Below are positions 55,536-61,130 of a stretch of 64,000 nucleotides of DNA, piece by piece. How positions within the stretch are numbered: the stretch's first letter is position 1; the number at the start of each line of letters is the position of its first letter. Under the pieces are notes generated by a model. That model worked only from the letters and a program-made list of their open reading frames with translations, made no database searches and was not told where the DNA came from. The position numbers were made by a program, and so were the translations under genes. This DNA comes from Nitrospirillum iridis. Its GTDB lineage: Bacteria; Pseudomonadota; Alphaproteobacteria; Azospirillales; Azospirillaceae. The DNA lies in NCBI RefSeq assembly GCF_014205765.1, contig NZ_JACIIZ010000007.1, forward strand, positions 62,001 to 126,000, written 5' to 3'.

Positions 55536-56296
55536 TCCCCCCCGCGAAACCCCGGGTCGTCTGCATCAGCCAAGCGCGCATGGGCTCCACCCGCCTGCCG
55601 GGCAAGGTGCTGCTGTCCGTGGCGGGCAAGCCGCTGCTGGCCCACCAGGTGGAGCGGTTGCGCCGTGCCACGCTGGTGGACGAGGTGGTGGTCGCCACCA
55701 GCGATGGGGCGGCGGATGACGCCATCGCCGATCTGTGCCGGCGCCTGGGCGTGGCCGTCTTTCGCGGCAGCGAGTTGGATGTGCTGGATCGTTTCTGCCG
55801 GGCGGCCCTTGCCCACCGCGCGGACGTGGTGGTCCGGGTGACGGGCGACTGCCCGCTGATCGACCCGGGGCTGATCGACCAGTTGCTGGCCTTGTTCCTG
55901 GCGGCCGACCCGCCCTTGGATCACGCCTCCGTCGATATCGGCCATTATCCGCGCGGCCTGGATGCCGAGGTCATGACCATGGCGGCGCTGCGCAGCGCCT
56001 GGACCGAGGCCACGGCCCCGTTCGAACGCGAACACGTCACCCCGTTCATCTACCGCCGGCCGGATCGTTTCCGCCTGGGCGCCTTGCCGGCGCCCTCCGG
56101 ACCCGCGCCGGTGGAGATGGGCGCGCAGCGCTGGTGTGTGGACACGGTTGAGGACTTCCAGCTGGTCCGCCGTTTGCTTGAGGAATTGCTGCCGGCCAAG
56201 CCGCGGTTCACCTGGACGGATTGTCTGGAGGTCCTGCGCCGGCATCCCGATTGGGCGCTGCTGAACCGCGATGTGGTACAGAAGTCCCTGACCTGA
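55532..56296 (+). CDS. SpsF-type nucleotidyltransferase (CMP-sugar synthetase-like)
   Basis: 254-aa member of the SpsF branch of cytidylyltransferases. The nucleotide-binding loop is ISQARMGSTRLPGKVLLSVA, followed by VTGDCPLIDPGLIDQLLALF and a late DTVEDFQLVRRLLEEL. Members are found in spore-coat and flagellin glycan loci, and the overlap with pseI suggests CMP activation of the same sugar or a related one. The first residues (MIPPAKPRVV) come from the ATG overlapping the pseI stop. Confidence 0.85.
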   Translation: MIPPAKPRVVCISQARMGSTRLPGKVLLSVAGKPLLAHQVERLRRATLVDEVVVATSDGAADDAIADLCRRLGVAVFRGSELDVLDRFCRAALAHRADVVVRVTGDCPLIDPGLIDQLLALFLAADPPLDHASVDIGHYPRGLDAEVMTMAALRSAWTEATAPFEREHVTPFIYRRPDRFRLGALPAPSGPAPVEMGAQRWCVDTVEDFQLVRRLLEELLPAKPRFTWTDCLEVLRRHPDWALLNRDVVQKSLT

Positions 56297-56326
56297 CCCC
56301 GGATGTGAGAGGAAAAGAGGATACCC

Positions 56327-56560
56327 ATGAACCGGAAAGAATTCCTGGCCGCGCTGGACGAGATGTTGGAGCTGGACCCCGGCACGCTGCAGGGGCCGGA
56401 GGAGCTGGACGGCATCGACAGCTGGGACAGCCTGGCGGTCATCAGCTTCATCGCCCTGGTGGATGAGAAGTTCGACACCGTGGTGGCGGGTGAGGATCTG
56501 GCCAAGGCCAAGACGGTGGATGACCTGCTGGCCCTGGTGTCGGACCACGTCGCGGCCTGA
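56327..56560 (+). CDS. Acyl carrier protein, glycan-locus type
   Basis: 77-aa acidic four-helix carrier. The phosphopantetheine serine is in GIDSWDSLAVISFIALVD (family core DSL). It lies 30 bp after the SpsF gene with GAGAGGAAA upstream and 8 bp before the hydrolase. Dedicated ACPs in polysaccharide loci usually feed an acyl group to an amino sugar; which acyl group is loaded here is unknown, as no ligase or ketosynthase is adjacent. Confidence 0.85.
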   Translation: MNRKEFLAALDEMLELDPGTLQGPEELDGIDSWDSLAVISFIALVDEKFDTVVAGEDLAKAKTVDDLLALVSDHVAA

Positions 56561-56568
56561 GCCGGACG

Positions 56569-57405
56569 GTGGATTCCAGTCCTGAGCCGGTACGGCTGTT
56601 GGCCGGGCGCCGCGTGCTGCGATTCGCGGGCGGCCCCGGTGCCGTCGTCGACCGGGGCCCGGCCGACAGCGCCGCCGTTCCCTTGCTGCTGCTGCATGGC
56701 TTCGGCGGCGATGCGCTGGCCTGGCAGTTCAACATCCAGGCCCTGGTGAAGGGCGCGCCCGGTGCCGCCGGACGCCGCGTGCTGGCCGTGGACCTGCCGG
56801 GCCATGGCGCCTCCACCCTGGACGTGCCGTCCGGCCTGGGCGGCGTCGCCGATTGGGTCGTCCGGCTGATGGATGCCGCCGGCGTGGCCCAGGCGGACAT
56901 CATCGGCCATTCCATGGGCGGGCGGGTCAGCCTGTTGCTGGCCGAACGCCATCCGGACCGGGTGCGGCGCATGAGCCTGATCGCCTGCGCCGGCCTGGGC
57001 AGCCGGGTGGACGCCACCTTCCTGCGGGCGCTGTGTGAGCTGGAAACCCTGGACCAGGCCCGCGCCCTGATTGACCGGCTGTTCGCCGGGGCACCACCCA
57101 ACCGTGACGTGCTGGCCCGCGCCTTCCTCAGCCGTCTGGCCGATCCGGGCGCCCGCGCCCCGCTGCTTCGCCTGCTCGATCGGCTGGTCGCCGATATCGC
57201 CGCGGCCGCGCCCCGCTTTGACTGGACCCAGCCCTTGCCGCCCCTTCAATTGATCTGGGGGGAGGCCGACGACATCGTGCCGCCGCCGGACTTCGGTTCG
57301 ATACCAGCCCATATCATCCTGCACCGCCTGCCCGGGGTCGGCCACATGCCCCAAGCCCAGGCGGCCACCCAGGTCAACACCCTGCTGACGGAGTTTCACG
57401 CATGA
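56569..57405 (+). CDS. Alpha/beta-hydrolase-fold protein between two ACP genes
   Basis: 278-aa alpha/beta hydrolase. The oxyanion region is LLLLHGFGGDALAWQFN, the nucleophile elbow is GHSMGGRVSLL, the acid is probably in LIWGEADDIVPP, and the histidine is in GVGHMPQAQ. The GTG at 56569 is used because no ATG fits and it sits 8 bp after the ACP stop. It overlaps the second ACP gene by ATGA. Sandwiched between carrier proteins, it may be a thioesterase or acyltransferase acting on ACP-bound acyl groups; this is inference from context. Confidence 0.82.
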   Translation: MDSSPEPVRLLAGRRVLRFAGGPGAVVDRGPADSAAVPLLLLHGFGGDALAWQFNIQALVKGAPGAAGRRVLAVDLPGHGASTLDVPSGLGGVADWVVRLMDAAGVAQADIIGHSMGGRVSLLLAERHPDRVRRMSLIACAGLGSRVDATFLRALCELETLDQARALIDRLFAGAPPNRDVLARAFLSRLADPGARAPLLRLLDRLVADIAAAAPRFDWTQPLPPLQLIWGEADDIVPPPDFGSIPAHIILHRLPGVGHMPQAQAATQVNTLLTEFHA

Positions 57406-57668
57406 CCACCATCGGACTGAACGCCGGCGCCATGCTGGCGGTGATCCATAACGAGGTTCTGAAGATTCTGGCCGACAAGGGCGCCACCTGGGCCGGTCCC
57501 TTCGGGCCGGAGACCAAGTTCCTGGGCGACGCGCTGCCGTTCGACAGCCTGGACCTGGCGACATTGCTGGTGGCGATGGAACAGAAGACCGGCCAGGACC
57601 CCTTCCGCGCCGGCTTCCGCCAGTTCACCACCGCCGGTGAGTTGGCCGCGCTGTATCTGGAAGGCTGA
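57402..57668 (+). CDS. Second acyl carrier protein-like protein
   Basis: 88-aa acidic protein with an ACP-like core: a helix IHNEVLKILADKG, a long loop, then DALPFDSLDLATLLVAMEQK with the candidate phosphopantetheine serine, and FTTAGELAALYLEG at the end. The extended first loop (TWAGPFGPETKFLGDA) differs from the ACP at 56327-56560, so the two carriers are not duplicates. Last gene of the run, translationally coupled to the hydrolase. Confidence 0.75.
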   Translation: MTTIGLNAGAMLAVIHNEVLKILADKGATWAGPFGPETKFLGDALPFDSLDLATLLVAMEQKTGQDPFRAGFRQFTTAGELAALYLEG

Positions 57669-57841
57669 ATCGGCGCTTCGCGCTGGATATCGCATCCTAT
57701 TTGTAACGGAACCGTATCGCGCCATAGGCAGGCGCCCCCGCCTCTGTTAGCGTCGTCAACAAGGTTGAAGCAGCGCACTTTTTTGAGGTGGCCTGTCTTA
57801 ACCCCTTGGGGCGTTAGAACAATCAACAGGGGCGAAGGCAC

Positions 57842-57860
57842 GGTTCCCGTTCGGGGAACC
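57842..57860. other. Hairpin in the leader of the amidohydrolase operon
   Basis: GGTTCCC-GTTCG-GGGAACC, perfect 7-bp stem, 44 bp before the first amidohydrolase start. No T tract. The rest of 57669-57903 is non-coding without a clear promoter. Confidence 0.4.
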
Positions 57861-57903
57861 CGGCCTTTCTGGGCACCCGGCAGAACGGGAAGACGATACT
57901 TCC

Positions 57904-59436
57904 ATGAAACGACACCATCGCGTGGTCCCGCTGGTGGCGGCCTTGGCGCTATTGGGCGCCTGCGCCACCAGCCCGCATGCCGACACGGCGGCGCCATCCG
58001 GCGACAAGGCCAAGACGGCGGACAAGCCGGTCTATGCCGGCCTGGATCCGGTCGACGACAAGAACCCCTTCCCCAGCACCTACCATCCGCTGCCGTCGAT
58101 CACGACGGCGCTGGTGGGCGCCACGGTCTTCACCGGCACCGGCGCCCGCATCGATGGCGGCACGGTCGTGCTGGTGGACGGCAAGATCGCGGCCGTGGGC
58201 AAGGATATCCCCGTGCCGGCCGGCGCCAAGGTCATTGATGCCCGGGGCAAGTATGTCACGCCCGGCATCATCGATGCCCACAGCCATCTGGGTGTCTATG
58301 CCTCCCCCTCCGTCTGGGCCAATTCCGACGGCAATGAGATGACGGACCCCAACACCGCGCAGGTGTGGGCCGAACATTCCGTCTGGCCGCAGGATCCGGG
58401 CTTCATCCGCGCGCTGGAGGGGGGCATCACCACCCTGGAAATCCTGCCCGGCTCCGCCAACCTGTTCGGCGGCCGCGCCGTCATCCTGAAGAATGTCCCC
58501 GGCCGCACGGTCCAGGACAAGAAATTCCCTGGTGCGCCCTATGGTCTGAAGATGGCCTGCGGTGAGAACCCCAAGCGCGTCTACGGCAGCAAGGGCCGCA
58601 CCCCGGCCACCCGCATGGGCAACGTCTTCGGCTATCGCAAGGCGTGGATCGACGCCCAGGAATACCGTCGCAAGTGGGACGACTACCGCCGCAAGCTGGC
58701 CGACTACAAGGCCGGCAAGGGCGACAAGGCGCCGGACGCGCCCAAGCGTGATCTGCAGATGGACACCCTGGCCGGTGTGCTGGATGGCAGCATTCTGGTC
58801 CAGAACCACTGCTACCGCGCCGACGAGATGGCGCAGATGATCGACATCTCGCACGAGTTCGGCTTCCACATCGCCATGTTCCACCATGGGTCCGAGGCCT
58901 ACAAGATCGCCGACATCCTGAAGAAGGAAGACATCTGCGTCGCCACCTGGGGCGAATGGTGGGGCTTCAAGATGGAAGCCTATGACGGCATCGAGGAGAA
59001 CGCGGCCCTGCTGCAGAAGGCCGGCGTCTGCACCGTCATCCATTCCGACGACGACATCCTGACCCAGCACCTGGTGCAGGAGGCCACCATCGCGCTGGCC
59101 GCCGGCCGTCGCATGGGTATCCAGATCGACGAGGCCGAGGCCATCAAGTGGGTGACGGCCAACCCGGCAAAGTCCATCGGCGTGCTGGACAAGACCGGCA
59201 CGCTGGAGCCCGGCAAGATGGGTGACGTCGTGCTGTGGAGCGCTGATCCCTTCAGCGTCTACGCGACGGCCGACCAGGTCTTCATCGACGGCGCCCTGAT
59301 CTATGACCGCCACGACCCCGCGGCGCAGCCCAAGTCCGACTTCGAACTGGGCCAGACCGGCCCCGCCCATCCCGGGCCCGCCGGCGTCGGATCCGGCCGC
59401 CCCGTCTTGACCACCAGCACGGAGCAGCCGCAATGA
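57904..59436 (+). CDS. Amidohydrolase-family lipoprotein
   Basis: 510-aa exported metal-dependent hydrolase, imidazolonepropionase-like. The signal peptide ends in the lipobox LGAC. The metal motif HxH is in TPGIIDAHSHLGVY; further ligands probably include the histidines in FGFHIAMFHHGSEA and the aspartate in VIHSDDDIL. ANPAKSIGVLDKTGTLEPGK is the usual C-terminal composite-domain signature. It is coupled by ATGA to a second amidohydrolase gene. Such pairs are frequent in alphaproteobacteria, but their substrate is unknown; peptides or cyclic amides are guesses. Confidence 0.88.
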   Translation: MKRHHRVVPLVAALALLGACATSPHADTAAPSGDKAKTADKPVYAGLDPVDDKNPFPSTYHPLPSITTALVGATVFTGTGARIDGGTVVLVDGKIAAVGKDIPVPAGAKVIDARGKYVTPGIIDAHSHLGVYASPSVWANSDGNEMTDPNTAQVWAEHSVWPQDPGFIRALEGGITTLEILPGSANLFGGRAVILKNVPGRTVQDKKFPGAPYGLKMACGENPKRVYGSKGRTPATRMGNVFGYRKAWIDAQEYRRKWDDYRRKLADYKAGKGDKAPDAPKRDLQMDTLAGVLDGSILVQNHCYRADEMAQMIDISHEFGFHIAMFHHGSEAYKIADILKKEDICVATWGEWWGFKMEAYDGIEENAALLQKAGVCTVIHSDDDILTQHLVQEATIALAAGRRMGIQIDEAEAIKWVTANPAKSIGVLDKTGTLEPGKMGDVVLWSADPFSVYATADQVFIDGALIYDRHDPAAQPKSDFELGQTGPAHPGPAGVGSGRPVLTTSTEQPQ

Positions 59437-60740
59437 ACGCCCGTCACCTCCTGATGGCCGCGGCCTCCTCCCTGGCGCTGCTGGTGGCCGGTGCCGCCGG
59501 CGCCGAGACGGTGGCCATCACCAACGCCCGCATCGAGACCATGGGGCCGGCGGGCGAGATCGCGTCCGGCACCATCCTCATCCGCGACGGTCGCATCCAG
59601 GCGGTGGGGGCCTCGGTCGCCATCCCGGCGGACGCCCGCCGGCTGGACGCCAAAGGCCACATCGTGACGCCGGGCCTGGTGGCCAGCGACACCAGCCTGG
59701 GCGCCGGCGAGGTGGAGGGCGAGGCCTCCAGCAATGATTTCGCCGGGGCCACCGCCGACCTGTCGGCGGCCTTCGACGTTTCGCTGGGCATCAACCCCGC
59801 CTCCATGCTGGTGCCGGTGGCCCGCGTGGGCGGCGTCACCCGGGCGCTGGTGACGCCGGAACTGTCCGGCCGCGGTGAGAAGAAGGGCGAGAAGCTGTTC
59901 GCCGGCCAGGCCGCCGTGGTCGACATGTCCGGCGGCACCGACAGCATCACCAAGCGGCGCGCCGTCCTGGTGATGGACGTGGGCGAGGACGCCATGGAGC
60001 ATCTGGGCGGCAGCCACGCCACGGTGCTGCAACTGCTGGACTCCAGCCTGGAGGAGGCGGCCAGCTACGCCGCGAACAAGGCTGGCTACGAACATGGCAA
60101 CCACCGCCCCTACCGGCAGAGCAAGGAGGACCTGGAGGCGCTGTACCCTGTCATCCAGGGCAAGATGCCCCTGCTGGTGGGCGTGCACCGCGTGGCCGAT
60201 ATCCGCCGCACCCTGGAACTGGGCAAGCGCCTGAAGCTGAAGCTCATCCTCGACGGGGTGGAGGAAGGCTGGATGATGGCGGGGGAGATCGCGGCCTCGG
60301 GCGTGCCCGTGGTGGTCGATCCCCTGGCCAACCTGCCGCGCGGCTTTGAAAGCCTGAACTCCCGGCTGGAGAACGCGGCCATCCTGCAGGCCGCCGGCGC
60401 CACCGTGGTGATCAAGGGGCCGTATGTCGGCCACTATGCCCGTCAGGTGCGCTACAACGCCGGCAACGCCGTGGCCCATGGCATGCCGTGGCCGGCGGCG
60501 CTGGCCGCCATCACCTCCACCCCGGCCAAGGTCTTCGGCTTCAATGACCGGGCGGGTTCCATCGAGCCGGGCCGCGACGCCGACCTGGTGGTGTGGTCGG
60601 GCGATCCCCTGGAAATCCTGTCGGTGGCGGAACACGTCTTCGTCCGCGGGACCGAGGCGCCGCTGACCAGCCGGGCGCAGGATCTGGCCCGCCGCTACCA
60701 GACGCTGGATCCGTCGGTGCCGCCGGCCTATCGCAACTAG
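59433..60740 (+). CDS. Amidohydrolase-like exported protein lacking the HxH metal motif
   Basis: 435-aa paralogue of the preceding enzyme with a cleavable signal peptide (ending AGAAGA). It keeps the family frame: AITNARIETMGPAGEIASGT, HIVTPGLVASDTSLGAGEVE and STPAKVFGFNDRAGSIEPGR. Where HxH should be (PGxxDxHxH), it has PGLVASDTSL, so both histidines are gone; the middle histidines also seem missing (LKLILDGVEEGWMMAGEIAA). It may be a non-catalytic partner of the upstream lipoprotein. Coupled to it by a 4-bp overlap. Confidence 0.85.
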   Translation: MNARHLLMAAASSLALLVAGAAGAETVAITNARIETMGPAGEIASGTILIRDGRIQAVGASVAIPADARRLDAKGHIVTPGLVASDTSLGAGEVEGEASSNDFAGATADLSAAFDVSLGINPASMLVPVARVGGVTRALVTPELSGRGEKKGEKLFAGQAAVVDMSGGTDSITKRRAVLVMDVGEDAMEHLGGSHATVLQLLDSSLEEAASYAANKAGYEHGNHRPYRQSKEDLEALYPVIQGKMPLLVGVHRVADIRRTLELGKRLKLKLILDGVEEGWMMAGEIAASGVPVVVDPLANLPRGFESLNSRLENAAILQAAGATVVIKGPYVGHYARQVRYNAGNAVAHGMPWPAALAAITSTPAKVFGFNDRAGSIEPGRDADLVVWSGDPLEILSVAEHVFVRGTEAPLTSRAQDLARRYQTLDPSVPPAYRN

Positions 60741-60745
60741 GCGTT

Positions 60746-60834
60746 ATCGGCTAAAGGGGATCGGCTAAAGGGGCGGGGCGTTCCCACCGGGGCGCCCCGC
60801 CCTCTGCTGTTTGAGGCGCCCTGTGCTGTTTGAG
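60746..60834. repeat. Two short tandem duplications around a hairpin terminator
   Basis: ATCGGCTAAAGGGG occurs twice in tandem (60746-60759, 60760-60773). A 19-bp-period pair GCCCT(C/G)TGCTGTTTGAG lies at 60799-60815 and 60818-60834. Between them GGGCGGGGCG (60771-60780) pairs with CGCCCCGCCC (60793-60802), a likely terminator for the amidohydrolase operon. Confidence 0.7.
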
Positions 60835-60852
60835 ACGGTTGAGTCCGCGTAG

Positions 60853-61086
60853 ATGCCCGACTGGTATTATGACTTCAGCGACGCCCTCAGCGGCTGGCTC
60901 CACGGCGTTCCCGTCTGGGTGCTGATCAGCGCCATGGTGGCCGCCTATTTGCTGCTGACCGCGCGCAGCGCCCACAAGCAGGGCGAGTTTGGCGAATTCG
61001 CCCGCAGCCTGGGCCTGACCGTCGCCCTGGTCGCGGTCCTCGGCGGTTTCATCGCGGCCTGGATTTGGGTGGACCGGCACTGGTAG
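60853..61086 (+). CDS. Small membrane protein, hypothetical
   Basis: 77-aa protein with two hydrophobic segments (VWVLISAMVAAYLLLTA at about 21-37 and LTVALVAVLGGFIAAWIWV at about 54-73), consistent with a two-span inner-membrane protein. A polar loop with HKQGEFGEFARS joins them. No family recognised. The ribosome binding site is weak. It converges on the SNF2 gene. Confidence 0.55.
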   Translation: MPDWYYDFSDALSGWLHGVPVWVLISAMVAAYLLLTARSAHKQGEFGEFARSLGLTVALVAVLGGFIAAWIWVDRHW

Positions 61087-61130
61087 GCGCTGATGGCCTT
61101 CGCCCGCGATGGCGGAACGGCCACCAAGCC

